A stretch of 64,000 bases of DNA from Streptomyces sulphureus DSM 40104 (GTDB lineage Bacteria > Actinomycetota > Actinomycetes > Streptomycetales > Streptomycetaceae). The DNA lies in assembly GCF_000381025.1 (NCBI RefSeq), contig NZ_KB905815.1, forward strand, positions 789,789-853,788, given 5' to 3'. Positions 1 to 9,787 of this stretch are shown here, piece after piece. The translations under genes were made by a program, and so were the position numbers. Under the pieces are notes generated by a model. That model did not search any database and was not told the DNA's origin. It saw only the letters and a list, made by a program, of their open reading frames with translations. Position 1 is the first letter of the stretch, and each line of letters opens with the position of its first letter.

Positions 1-1
1 G

Positions 2-637
2 CTCGACCTGCTCGTCAACAACGCGGGGCTGATGGCGCTCCCGTTCGGCCGCACGGCCGACGGCTTCGAGATGCAGTTCGGCGTCAACCACCTCGGGCAC
101 TTCGCCCTCACGGGGCTGCTCCTCGACCGCCTCCTCGCCGCTCCCGCCCCGCGCGTCGTCACCCTCTCCAGCGGTCTGCACGCCCTCGCCAACATCGAGA
201 TCGGCGACCTCAACAGCGAGCTTTCGTACAACCGTTGGCTCGCCTACGCCCGTTCCAAGACGGCGAACCTCCTCTTCACCCACGAGCTCGCCCGCCGCAC
301 CGTCGGCACCCGGCTGATCGCCGCCGCGGCCCACCCCGGATACGCCTCGACCGAACTCCAGACGAAGGGCGCCCGGATGGAGGGCCGCAGGGGTGCGGAG
401 CGCCTCCTGGCGCTCGGCAACATCGTCTTCGCCCAGCCCGCCGAAGCCGGCGCACTCCCCGCGCTCTACGCCGCGACCGACGCGGCCGCACGCCCCGACT
501 CCTACATCGGCCCCCGCTTCCTCGGCTGGCGCGGAGCGCCAGGACCGACCTGGCGGGCACCGTGGACGCGGAGCGACGCGGCCGGAGAGCGGCTCTGGGC
601 GGCCTCCGAGCAGTTGACGGGCGTCGCCTACCCCTAG
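2..637 (+). CDS. Short-chain dehydrogenase, 5' end outside the window
   Basis: The frame is open from the window edge, so this is the C-terminal part of a classical short-chain dehydrogenase/reductase. The first visible residues give LDLLVNNAG, the NNAG motif that stabilises the Rossmann core. The catalytic Tyr-x-x-x-Lys is seen as YARSK, near residue 85 of the fragment. The spacing and the motif [17 protein letters not shown] after the active site match the retinol-dehydrogenase-like branch common in Streptomyces. The N-terminal TGxxxGIG cofactor loop must lie upstream of the window. The substrate cannot be inferred. No operon partner is visible: the next gene has its own promoter 260 bp downstream. 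Confidence 0.85.
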   Translation, partial: LDLLVNNAGLMALPFGRTADGFEMQFGVNHLGHFALTGLLLDRLLAAPAPRVVTLSSGLHALANIEIGDLNSELSYNRWLAYARSKTANLLFTHELARRTVGTRLIAAAAHPGYASTELQTKGARMEGRRGAERLLALGNIVFAQPAEAGALPALYAATDAAARPDSYIGPRFLGWRGAPGPTWRAPWTRSDAAGERLWAASEQLTGVAYP

Positions 638-896
638 CCCGCCGCCGCCTGCGCCGGCCGACGTCCGCGAAAGGGCTCCGGCAAAGTACGCCAAGCCGTC
701 TGCTATGGAGACCCACACCACATTCACACCGTGAGTCCGCTCACACGTGAAGACGCCGTAAACGCCCGGTTTTTCGTCATGGCCGCATCTCACCTCGCGT
801 CATCTCTCCTGTGCAGCACGGGAGTCGGGCGTCAGAGCGGACGAATCGGGCGCCGATCCTGCGCCGCGAGTGGCGCCTCTGTCGAAGCGTGCTTTG

Positions 897-926
897 TTGA
901 GAGCGCGATTTCGGTGTGCTTAGTGT
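897..926 (+). promoter_or_regulatory. Predicted promoter of the wall-hydrolase gene
   Basis: A -35 element TTGAGA and a -10 element TAGTGT are separated by 18 bp, a good fit to the main vegetative sigma factor of Streptomyces. The start of transcription would be near 933. That leaves a leader of about 245 nt, which holds the riboswitch described next. The stretch between the dehydrogenase stop and this promoter shows no gene. Confidence 0.55.
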
Positions 927-965
927 GCCTCCGCTACCGCGGGTCCCATGCGGCAGCTCCGTGGC

Positions 966-2303
<1,338 letters not shown>

Positions 2304-2320
2304 CGCTTTCGAAGGAGACC

Positions 2321-2359
2321 CGAAGGGGCGGCGACCGCACGGCGGTGGCCGCCCCTTCG
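2321..2359 (+). terminator. Terminator of the wall-hydrolase gene
   Basis: A perfect 12-bp stem (CGAAGGGGCGGC pairing with GCCGCCCCTTCG) with a 15-nt loop lies 17 bp after the stop codon. It has no U-tract, as is usual in Streptomyces. Confidence 0.75.
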
Positions 2360-2466
2360 CCTGTCCGGCCCCGCTCGGTCGGAGAGACACCGGGGCCGCC
2401 CTGCGCGCCGCAACGCACGGGACGCAATCGGTAGTTGGGTGACCTAGGTCCTTGTACGGTGCGCCG

Positions 2467-2898
2467 ATGTCATCGATCAGGCACTTCCAGGTCACCTTCG
2501 ACTGCGCGGAACCCGCACGACTTGCCGGTTTCTGGTGCGAGGTGCTGGGGTACGTCGTACCGCCTTCCCCGGAGGGGTTCACCACGTGGGAGGAGTACCA
2601 TCGCTCGCTGCCGCCCGAGGAGGAGATCTACTTCTCGGCGAGTGACCCCTCGGGGGCGGCCCCTCGACTGCTCTTCCAGCGCGTCCCCGAAGGCAAGGTC
2701 GCGAAGAACCGGGTCCATCTCGACGTACGGGCCGGTACCGGCCTCGTAGGGGAGGAGCGCCTCGCCACGCTGGAGGCCGAATGCGCGCGGCTGGTCGCAC
2801 TCGGCGGGGTGCACGTGCGCACGATGCCCGCCGACGACGAGGACGAGTCGTGCATCACGATGCAGGACCCTGAGGGAAACGAGTTCTGCCTCGACTGA
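2467..2898 (+). CDS. VOC (glyoxalase-like) family protein
   Basis: A 143-residue single-module vicinal-oxygen-chelate protein. It opens with the typical SSIRHFQVTFDCAEPARLA strand and helix and ends with DPEGNEFCLD, where the Glu is the usual last metal ligand. The reaction cannot be deduced, as the fold serves glyoxalases, dioxygenases, epimerases and drug-binding proteins. The first-strand position carries His (RHFQ). The start is the ATG preceded by a -10-like TACGGT exactly 6 nt upstream, which suggests a leaderless mRNA; a TTG 15 nt earlier is in frame but would lie upstream of that transcription start. It is monocistronic, with a strong terminator downstream. Confidence 0.85.
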   Translation: MSSIRHFQVTFDCAEPARLAGFWCEVLGYVVPPSPEGFTTWEEYHRSLPPEEEIYFSASDPSGAAPRLLFQRVPEGKVAKNRVHLDVRAGTGLVGEERLATLEAECARLVALGGVHVRTMPADDEDESCITMQDPEGNEFCLD

Positions 2899-2938
2899 GC
2901 CCGGAGCAGCAGTCGTTGGAGGCTCAGCGTCAACGCGG

Positions 2939-2976
2939 ACGAGGCCCCGGCCCGGGGGAATTGGGCGGGGCCTCGT
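2939..2976 (+). terminator. Terminator after the VOC gene
   Basis: An 11-bp perfect stem, ACGAGGCCCCG pairing with CGGGGCCTCGT, begins 40 bp after the VOC stop. The remaining 250 bp up to the ppdK stop codon holds nothing recognisable. Confidence 0.7.
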
Positions 2977-3223
2977 CGTCACGCCGTGTTGTCAGTGCAG
3001 CGTTCGCAGCAACAGCACACTCCGAGGACACGTCAGGCTTGCCAACGGAAGTCGCTCAGCCGAACTCGCCCACACCATGCACTCAGATGGCAGCACCGCC
3101 GCGCCGTCGCAGACCAACCCGCCAGGGACGGCGCCTCCGCACAGGCGCCGCCCCCTTCCCCGCTCCGGGCCCGCCGCCGCGGTGAGGGCCGAACGGCCGC
3201 GGGTGCCCGGGGACTTCGGTGGT

Positions 3224-5944
3224 TCAGACGGCGGCCCTTCCCGCTTCGAGGCGGGCGACCGGAACGCGGAAGGGTGAGCAGGAAACGTAGTCGAGACCGG
3301 CCTCGTGGAAGAAGTGGACCGAGTCCGGATCGCCGCCGTGCTCGCCGCAGACGCCGAGCTTGAGGTCAGGACGTGTCTCCCGGGCCGCCTGTACCGCCTT
3401 CTTCACCAGGACGCCGACGCCGTCCCTGTCGATCGTCTCGAAGGGGGAGATGCCGAAGATGCCCTTCTCCAGGTAGGTGGTGAAGAAGCTCGCCTCGACG
3501 TCGTCGCGGGAGAAGCCCCAGACGGTCTGGGTGAGGTCGTTGGTGCCGAAGGAGAAGAAGTCGGCGCACTCCGCGATCTGCCCCGCCGTGAGGGCGGCGC
3601 GCGGCAGCTCGATCATCGTGCCGACGCAGAGCGGGAGTTCGACACCGTACGCCTCGGAGACCTCGGCGATGACACCCTCCGCCTCCTCCCGGACGATCTC
3701 CAATTCCTGCACCGTCCCGACGAGCGGAATCATGATCTCCGCCTGCGGATCTCCGCCGGCCGCACGGCGCTCCGCAGCCGCCTGCGCGATCGCCCGCACC
3801 TGCATGACGAAGAGCCCCGGGACGGCGAGCCCGAGCCGGACGCCGCGCAGGCCGAGCATCGGGTTCTGCTCGTGGAGCCGCTGCACGGCCTGGAGCAACT
3901 GCCGGTCCTTGTCGGCCGGTTCGCCGCGGGCCTCCGCCAGCGCGACCCGCACCGACAGCTCGGTGAGGTCGGGGAGGAACTCGTGGAGCGGCGGGTCGAG
4001 GAGCCGTACCGTCACGGGCAGGCCGTCCATCGCGTCGAAGAGCTCGGTGAAGTCGCCCTGCTGGAGCGGGAGGAGAGCGTCGAGTGCGTCCTCGCGGTCC
4101 TGCGGCGTCTCGGCGAGGATCAGCCGCTCGACGAGCTCCCTGCGTTCCCCGAGGAACATGTGCTCGGTGCGGCAGAGCCCGATGCCCTGGGCGCCGAACC
4201 GTCGGGCGCGCGCCGCGTCGTCCGCGTTGTCCGCGTTGGCGCGCACGGCGAGGCGCCGCGCGCCGTCGGCGTACGCCATGATGCGGTGCACCGCGAGGAC
4301 GAGTTCGTCCGCGGTGTCGTGCTCCGGGTCGAGCCGCGCGGGATCGACCTGCCCCTCGAAGTACTCGACGACGGGGGACGGCACGACCGGTACCTCACCG
4401 CGGTAGACCTTGCCGGTCGAACCGTCGATGGAGACGACCGCGCCCTCCTCGACGACGTCGCCCGAACTCGTCGTCATCCGCCGCTGCTTGACGTCGACGT
4501 CGAGCTCCTCGGCGCCGCAGACGCAGGTCTTGCCCATGCCGCGGGCGACGACGGCCGCGTGCGAGGTCTTCCCGCCGCGGGAGGTGAGGATGCCGTCGGC
4601 GGCGAGCATGCCGTCGAGGTCGTCCGGGTTGGTCTCCCGGCGGACGAGGATCACCCGCTCCCCCGCCGCCGCGCGCTCCACGGCGGTCGCGGAGTCGAAG
4701 ACGACGGAGCCGAAAGCCGCACCCGGAGAGGCCGCGATGCCGCGGCCGATGAGGTCGGCCTCGGCGTCGAGGTCGAAGCGGGGGAACATGAGCTGCGCGA
4801 GCTGGCTGCCCGACATCCGTCGGAGCGCCTCGGCCTCGGAGATGAGTCCCTGGTCGACGAGTTGGACGGCGATCCGGAAGGCGGCGGCGGCCGTCCGCTT
4901 GCCGACGCGCGTCTGGAGCATCCAGAGCTTGCCGCGCTCGATGGTGAACTCGATGTCGCACAGGTCCCTGTAGTGGTTCTCCAGGGTCTCCATGATCTGC
5001 ATCAGCTCGTCGTACGAGCCCTTGTCGAGCTGCTCCAACTCGGCGAGCGGCACGGTGTTCCTGATGCCGGCGACGACGTCCTCGCCCTGCGCGTTCTGGA
5101 GGTAGTCGCCGTAGACGCCCTGCTGCCCGCTGGCCGGGTCGCGGGTGAACGCGACGCCGGTGCCGGAGTCGGGGCCGAGGTTGCCGAAGACCATCGAGCA
5201 GACGTTGACGGCGGTGCCGAGGTCGTGCGGGATGCGCTCCTGGCGGCGGTAGAGCTTGGCGCGGGCGCCGTTCCACGAGTCGAAGACCGCACGCATCGCG
5301 AGGTCCATCTGCTCGCGCGGGTCCTGCGGGAACTCCCGCCCGGTCCGCTCCAGGACGATCTGCTTGAACTCCTCGACGAGGCCCCTGAGTTCGTCGGCGC
5401 CCAACTCGACGTCGCTGGTGACGCCCTTGGTGCGCTTCGCCTCCTCGATGCGCTCCTCGAACCGCTCCCCGGCGATGCCGAGGACCGTGTCACCGAACAT
5501 CTGGATGAGCCGCCGGTAGGAGTCCCAGGCGAAGCGGTCGTCGCCGGCCTGGGTCGCGAGGCCGTGCACGGAGGCGTCGGAGAGGCCGATGTTGAGGACG
5601 GTGTCCATCATCCCGGGCATGGAGAACTTCGCACCGGAGCGTACCGAGACGAGGAGCGGGTCGTCGGACTGCCCGAGCTTCTTGCCCATCCGCTCCTCCA
5701 GCGCGGCGAGATGGGAGCCGACCTGTTGGCGGAGGGCGGGCGGCTCGTCGCCGGAGTCGAGGTAGACCTTGCACGCCTCGGTGGTGACGGTGAAGCCGGG
5801 CGGAACGGGGAGCCCGAGGTTGGTCATCTCGGCGAGGTTGGCTCCCTTGCCGCCGAGGAGCTCCTTGAGGTCCTTGTGCCCCTCGGTGAAGTCGTAGACC
5901 AGCTTGCGCTGTTGGCCTGCTGCGTTTACTGCGTGATCCGGCAC
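3224..5944 (-). CDS. ppdK: Pyruvate, phosphate dikinase
   Basis: A 906-residue, full-length PPDK, which interconverts pyruvate, ATP and phosphate with phosphoenolpyruvate, AMP and pyrophosphate. The N-terminal ATP-grasp domain starts with GGKGANLAEM. The swivelling phosphohistidine domain has GGKTSHAAVVAR with the phosphorylated His462. The C-terminal PEP/pyruvate barrel has GTNDLTQ and ends with LGVCGEHGGD, in which Cys866 is the general acid. The GTG start is chosen because GAGGAG lies 9 nt upstream and the protein then opens just before the conserved KLVYDFTEG; a start 19 codons earlier has no ribosome site. It is transcribed alone from a 440-bp upstream region, and links carbon flow between glycolysis and gluconeogenesis. 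Confidence 0.97.
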   Translation of the reverse strand: MPDHAVNAAGQQRKLVYDFTEGHKDLKELLGGKGANLAEMTNLGLPVPPGFTVTTEACKVYLDSGDEPPALRQQVGSHLAALEERMGKKLGQSDDPLLVSVRSGAKFSMPGMMDTVLNIGLSDASVHGLATQAGDDRFAWDSYRRLIQMFGDTVLGIAGERFEERIEEAKRTKGVTSDVELGADELRGLVEEFKQIVLERTGREFPQDPREQMDLAMRAVFDSWNGARAKLYRRQERIPHDLGTAVNVCSMVFGNLGPDSGTGVAFTRDPASGQQGVYGDYLQNAQGEDVVAGIRNTVPLAELEQLDKGSYDELMQIMETLENHYRDLCDIEFTIERGKLWMLQTRVGKRTAAAAFRIAVQLVDQGLISEAEALRRMSGSQLAQLMFPRFDLDAEADLIGRGIAASPGAAFGSVVFDSATAVERAAAGERVILVRRETNPDDLDGMLAADGILTSRGGKTSHAAVVARGMGKTCVCGAEELDVDVKQRRMTTSSGDVVEEGAVVSIDGSTGKVYRGEVPVVPSPVVEYFEGQVDPARLDPEHDTADELVLAVHRIMAYADGARRLAVRANADNADDAARARRFGAQGIGLCRTEHMFLGERRELVERLILAETPQDREDALDALLPLQQGDFTELFDAMDGLPVTVRLLDPPLHEFLPDLTELSVRVALAEARGEPADKDRQLLQAVQRLHEQNPMLGLRGVRLGLAVPGLFVMQVRAIAQAAAERRAAGGDPQAEIMIPLVGTVQELEIVREEAEGVIAEVSEAYGVELPLCVGTMIELPRAALTAGQIAECADFFSFGTNDLTQTVWGFSRDDVEASFFTTYLEKGIFGISPFETIDRDGVGVLVKKAVQAARETRPDLKLGVCGEHGGDPDSVHFFHEAGLDYVSCSPFRVPVARLEAGRAAV

Positions 5945-6384
5945 GGGACTCGACTCCTCGTGTTCGGCTGCCCTGACGGCGGGGAGCGTACCCAGATCCA
6001 AGGCCCCCGGGTACGTCCGTCAGCACGTCAGATGGGCGCAACCACCCGTGTGCCGAGAGATCGAAAGTCGTCCAACGGGAAAGCCCTCACCAGGGCGGGT
6101 TCAGGAAGCGAAGATCAACCTTCAACTCCTCGCCTACAGATCACACTTAGGCCGCAAAGACCCCACGTTTCCATTCAGTAGATGTACCAAGGTTCAGCAA
6201 ACTCCTGGGGTGCTCCTTGGAGATATGCAGTTCACATTTGAGCGCTCACATGAGCGGTCCCCTGATCAAGGTGGCGAGAATCACGCGAACCGGGGACCCC
6301 CTCGTCCCACGATGCGGACGCCCGTCCCACCGTGCAGCCCCCAACGGACTTGCTTCGCACACCTGTTGTGGGACACGACGGAGA
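5945..6384. other. Long upstream region of ppdK, no gene seen
   Basis: About 440 bp separate ppdK from the dusB terminator. No coding frame with Streptomyces codon bias is visible. The base composition is clearly lower in GC than its surroundings, as expected for a regulatory leader. The block near 6239-6258 carries a repeated TGAGCG (TGAGCGCTCACATGAGCG), which could be a regulator site. A TAnnnT-type -10 (TACGCT on the minus strand) lies about 40 bp before the ppdK start, but no convincing -35 was found. Confidence 0.4.
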
Positions 6385-6418
6385 AGGGCGCCGGACCGCT
6401 CGCGCGGTCCGGCGCCCT
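6385..6418 (-). terminator. Terminator of dusB
   Basis: A perfect 15-bp stem (AGGGCGCCGGACCGC and its complement) with a 4-nt loop lies 28 bp beyond the dusB stop. This is one of the strongest hairpins in the window; it insulates the ppdK upstream region. Confidence 0.82.
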
Positions 6419-6446
6419 CTGCTGCACGCCCTGCGGCGCCGGGCGC

Positions 6447-7592
6447 TCAGCCTCCGGAGGTGTCCAACTCGGCCTCGGCGCCGACGCATCCGGCGTCCCA
6501 CGGGTCCTTCAGCCAACCGTCGGGGAGCACCACGCGGTTCTTGCTCTGCGTACGCCCCCGCGGCCCCTCCGCGCCGGCCGGCCAGGGCTGGTCGAGGTCG
6601 AGCTCGTCGAGGAGGGAGCGGAGTTCGGCGAGGGAGGAGCTGACGGCGAGCCCGCGGCGGGCCTCGGAGCCGACCGTGAAGCCCTTCGTGTACCAGGAGA
6701 CGTGCTTGCGGAAGTCGATCACGCCGCGCTCCTCGTCCCCCAGCCACTCGCCGAGCAGCTCGGCGTGGCGCACCATCACGTCGGCGACCTGCCCGAACGT
6801 CGGCCGCGCGTACGCCGGTTGACGGCCCTCGGTCTGCGCGTCGAAGGCGGCGGCGAGGTCGGCGAAGAGCCACGGCCGGCCGAGGCAGCCGCGGCCGACG
6901 ACGACGCCGTCGCACCCCGTCTCCTCGACCATGCGGACGGCGTCGTCCGCGGACCAGATGTCGCCGTTGCCGAGGACGGGGACCTCGGTGACCGCCTCCC
7001 GCAACCGCGCGATCGCGTCCCAGTCGGCGGTGCCGCCGTAGTGCTGCGCCGCGGTGCGGCCGTGCAGCGCGACGGCGCTGATGCCCTCCTCGACGGCGAT
7101 GCGCCCGGCGTCGAGGTAGGTGAGGTGGTCGTCGTCGATGCCCTTGCGCATCTTCATGGTGACGGGGAGCCCGCCGGCGTTCTGCACTGCCTCGTGGAGG
7201 ATGGCGCGGAGCAGGGGACGCTTGTACGGAAGGGCCGAACCGCCGCCCTTGCGCGTCACCTTGGGGACGGGGCAGCCGAAGTTGAGGTCGATGTGGTCGG
7301 CGAGGTCCTCGTCGGCGATCATGCGGGCCGCCTTGCCGACCGTGACCGGGTCGACACCGTAGAGCTGGATCGAGCGGGGCCTCTCCGTCCGGTCGAACTC
7401 GACGAGCCGCATGGTCTTCTCGTTCCGCTCGACCAGGGCGCGCGAGGTGATCATCTCGCTGACGAAGAGGCCGCGGCCGCCGGAGAACTCGCGGCACAGC
7501 GTCCGGAACGGCGCGTTGGTGATCCCCGCCATCGGCGCCAGGACGACGGGCGCGGAGAGCGTGTGGGGGCCGATCCGGAGCGGCTGGGACAT
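6447..7592 (-). CDS. dusB: tRNA-dihydrouridine synthase
   Basis: A 381-residue FMN enzyme that reduces uridines in the D-loop of tRNA. The TIM-barrel start LAPMAGITNAPFR, the flavin motif, and NFGCPVPKVTRKGGG with the catalytic Cys are all present, followed by LHGRTAAQHY and GNGDIW, both diagnostic for DusB-type proteins. The C-terminal helical tRNA-binding domain extends to about residue 330; the last 50 residues are a lineage-specific tail. The ATG start gives MSQPLRIG and is preceded by GGAAGGA; longer frames upstream read through non-coding DNA. The gene is followed by a strong terminator. Confidence 0.95.
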   Translation of the reverse strand: MSQPLRIGPHTLSAPVVLAPMAGITNAPFRTLCREFSGGRGLFVSEMITSRALVERNEKTMRLVEFDRTERPRSIQLYGVDPVTVGKAARMIADEDLADHIDLNFGCPVPKVTRKGGGSALPYKRPLLRAILHEAVQNAGGLPVTMKMRKGIDDDHLTYLDAGRIAVEEGISAVALHGRTAAQHYGGTADWDAIARLREAVTEVPVLGNGDIWSADDAVRMVEETGCDGVVVGRGCLGRPWLFADLAAAFDAQTEGRQPAYARPTFGQVADVMVRHAELLGEWLGDEERGVIDFRKHVSWYTKGFTVGSEARRGLAVSSSLAELRSLLDELDLDQPWPAGAEGPRGRTQSKNRVVLPDGWLKDPWDAGCVGAEAELDTSGG

Positions 7593-7717
7593 ACGGCGGG
7601 CTCTTCCTTCCGGGCTGACGGCGCGCTGCGCCTCGGGGTGCGGCCCTCCATTCTCCCCCATCCTCCCTGCGGCCCGGCCTCGTTGCGGTGCGCGCACGCG
7701 GGGACGCGGACGGTGGC

Positions 7718-8206
7718 TCAGTCGGCGGCACCGGGCTCGCTGAGCCGGGTCGCGGCACGGCGCTGCACGTCGGCCGCCTCGAGCAGGAAGCGGCGGACGG
7801 TATCCAGCTCCTCGACGGTGTACGACTCGTACATCGCCACCATGTCGTCGGCGAACGAGCGGAAGAGCCGGGCGAGTTCGTCCTGCTTCTCGGGGACGGA
7901 CTCGATGGTCACGCGGCGCTTGTCGGTGGGGTGCGGCACCCGGCGGACGTAGCCCTTGCGCACGAGCCGGTCGACGAGGCCGGTGACGGAGGCGGGGGCG
8001 AGACCGGAGCGCTCGGCGAGCTCCTTGGCCGTGTGCGGTCCTTCGCGTTCCAGGCGGTCGAGGGTCTTGCTCTCGGTCGCGCTGAGGCCGCGCTGTGCCG
8101 AGACAGCGGTGTGGAACATGACCGACACGAGGCTCGACTCCCTTGCGGCGAAAGTGAGTTCCTCGATCACCTGCGCGCGGTCGCGGGGCTTCTCCTTGCT
8201 CGCCAT
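7718..8206 (-). CDS. MarR-family transcriptional repressor
   Basis: A 162-residue winged-helix regulator. Residues 40-105 hold the MarR fold: recognition helix in SGLAPASVTGLVDRLVRKG and wing in PHPTDKRRVTIE, where Asp-Lys-Arg is the family signature. The flanking helices form the dimer interface. It is transcribed divergently from a 14-helix drug transporter, and two near-identical palindromes lie in the 101-bp space between the two start codons. The simplest reading is that it represses itself and the transporter, and that a transported drug or phenolic compound releases it. The ribosome site is weak. Confidence 0.9.
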   Translation of the reverse strand: MASKEKPRDRAQVIEELTFAARESSLVSVMFHTAVSAQRGLSATESKTLDRLEREGPHTAKELAERSGLAPASVTGLVDRLVRKGYVRRVPHPTDKRRVTIESVPEKQDELARLFRSFADDMVAMYESYTVEELDTVRRFLLEAADVQRRAATRLSEPGAAD

Positions 8207-8222
8207 GGACCCAGCGTACCTA

Positions 8223-8242
8223 TTTCGTTCGGTCGAACGAAA
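8223..8242. promoter_or_regulatory. MarR operator, regulator-proximal copy
   Basis: TTTCGTTCG-GT-CGAACGAAA is a perfect inverted repeat with 9-bp arms, 17 bp before the MarR start codon. The same arms recur 51 bp away. The size and symmetry fit a MarR dimer site. Confidence 0.75.
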
Positions 8243-8271
8243 GGGTTGCGATCACACCGCCCTCGGTGGTT

Positions 8272-8295
8272 TATTTCGTTTGGCCGAACGAAATA
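8272..8295. promoter_or_regulatory. MarR operator, transporter-proximal copy
   Basis: TATTTCGTTTGG-CCGAACGAAATA is an inverted repeat with a single mismatch between its 12-bp arms. It ends 12 bp before the transporter start codon, so it overlaps the ribosome-binding region or transcription start. It shares TTTCGTT/CGAACGAAA with the other copy. Confidence 0.75.
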
Positions 8296-8307
8296 CCTGG
8301 AGGACCG

Positions 8308-9771
8308 ATGACTGCACATACCGAGGCGCCGGTACCGCGCCGCTGGTCGGCGGCGGCCGTGATGATCGTCGCCGCCCTGATGGACATGATCGACGTGACC
8401 ATCGTCAACGTCTCGCTGCCCTCGCTCGCTCGCGATCTGGGCGCCTCCGAGAGTGCCCTGCAATGGACGATCTCCGCCTACCTGCTGGGGTTCGCCGCCA
8501 GCCTCGTCGTCTCCGGACACCTCGGAGACCGGTACGGGCGGCGGCGCCTCTTCCTCCTCGGCATCGCGGCCTTCGGCGTGGCCAGCCTCGCGTGCGGGTC
8601 GGCGCAGGAGCCAGGTCAACTCGTCGCGGCGCGTGCGGCGCAGGGGGTGGCGGCCGCCGTGCTCCTGCCGCAGGTGCTCGGCTCGTTCCGCACGCTCTTC
8701 CACGGCCGTGAACGCGCCACCGTCTTCGGGATTTTCGGCACCGTGCTCGGCTTCGCCTCCGCGCTCGGGCTGCTGCTCGGCGGGCTCCTCACCGACGCCG
8801 ACCTCTTCGGCTGGGGTTGGCGCTCGATCTTCCTGATCAACGTGCCGGTCGCACTCCTCGCCTTCGTCGCCGCACGCGCGGTCGTCCCGCCGGACGAGCC
8901 GCGGTCGACGGCGCGGCCCGACCTGCTCGGCAGCCTTCTTCTCGCCGCCGGACTCGTGGGTGTCGTGCTCCCGCTCGTGCAGGGACGCTCGTGGGGGTGG
9001 CCGCTCTGGGGGTGGGTGTGCATGGGCGCGGGGGCGGGGCTCGTCGCGATGGTCGCGGGGGTCCAGTCACGTCGGGGCGGCGGGGCGCGGACGCCGCTGC
9101 TTCCCGCGCGGGCCTTCCGGAGCCCGGCGTTCGGCTTCGGGCTCGCCGTCCAACTGCTCCTCTCCTTCGCGATGCAGGGGTTCTTCCTCGTCTTCGGGCT
9201 CTGGCTGCAAATCGCGCAGCAGTACACGCCGACGCAGGCCGGAGTCGTCACCGTCGCCTTCTCGTTGGGCGGGTTCGTCACCTCGCCGGTCGCCGGCGCG
9301 CTCGCTGTGCGGTACGGGCGGTGGGTGCTCGTCGCCGGCGGGCTGCTGATGGCGGGCGGGTACGCCTGGATCGGTGGCGCGGTGGGCGGAGCCGACGCCG
9401 TGCGCACGGGGGCGTGGCCGATGGTGCCCGGGCTGCTGGTGGCCGGCGCGGGACTCGGGCTGCTGGTGGTGCCGCTCGTCAACGTCGTGCTCTCGGCTGT
9501 CGACGGGGAGTTGGCGGGCCGGGCCTCCGGGACCTTCTCGACGGCGCAGCAGTTCGGCGGGGCGCTCGGTGTCGCCGCGATCGGCAGCGTCTTCTTCCGG
9601 CGCGCCGGGGACGGACTCGGCGGCGCACTGCTCGCGGCGCTGCCCTGGGCGGCGGGCGCCGCGGTCGTCTGCGCACTGCTGTGCCTGCGGCTGCCGCGCA
9701 CCGCCGTCGCCGAGGAGACGTACGCCGAAATGCCGGAAGACGAGAGCGCGTTGGACCGGTCCGCGGTCTGA
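8308..9771 (+). CDS. MFS drug exporter, DHA2 (EmrB/QacA) type
   Basis: A 487-residue membrane protein with about 14 hydrophobic helices, the DHA2 arrangement of proton-coupled multidrug exporters. Helix 1 holds the DHA2 signature ALMDMIDVTIVNVSLP with the conserved Asp. The cytoplasmic loop GHLGDRYGRRRLF is MFS motif A, and AARAAQGVAAAVLLP carries the conserved Arg of motif B. The ATG has CTGGAGG 5 nt upstream; an earlier GTG would include the operator and is rejected. It is probably repressed by the divergent MarR protein. The exported compound is unknown. Confidence 0.92.
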   Translation: MTAHTEAPVPRRWSAAAVMIVAALMDMIDVTIVNVSLPSLARDLGASESALQWTISAYLLGFAASLVVSGHLGDRYGRRRLFLLGIAAFGVASLACGSAQEPGQLVAARAAQGVAAAVLLPQVLGSFRTLFHGRERATVFGIFGTVLGFASALGLLLGGLLTDADLFGWGWRSIFLINVPVALLAFVAARAVVPPDEPRSTARPDLLGSLLLAAGLVGVVLPLVQGRSWGWPLWGWVCMGAGAGLVAMVAGVQSRRGGGARTPLLPARAFRSPAFGFGLAVQLLLSFAMQGFFLVFGLWLQIAQQYTPTQAGVVTVAFSLGGFVTSPVAGALAVRYGRWVLVAGGLLMAGGYAWIGGAVGGADAVRTGAWPMVPGLLVAGAGLGLLVVPLVNVVLSAVDGELAGRASGTFSTAQQFGGALGVAAIGSVFFRRAGDGLGGALLAALPWAAGAAVVCALLCLRLPRTAVAEETYAEMPEDESALDRSAV

Positions 9772-9787
9772 CTGCCGGCGGACGGGG

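Noticed and set aside
3305..6181. A 958-codon open frame antisense to ppdK
   Set aside because: Typical shadow of a high-GC gene: rich in Arg, Val, Glu and Leu with no domain, no ribosome site, and the opposite strand encodes an unmistakable PPDK.
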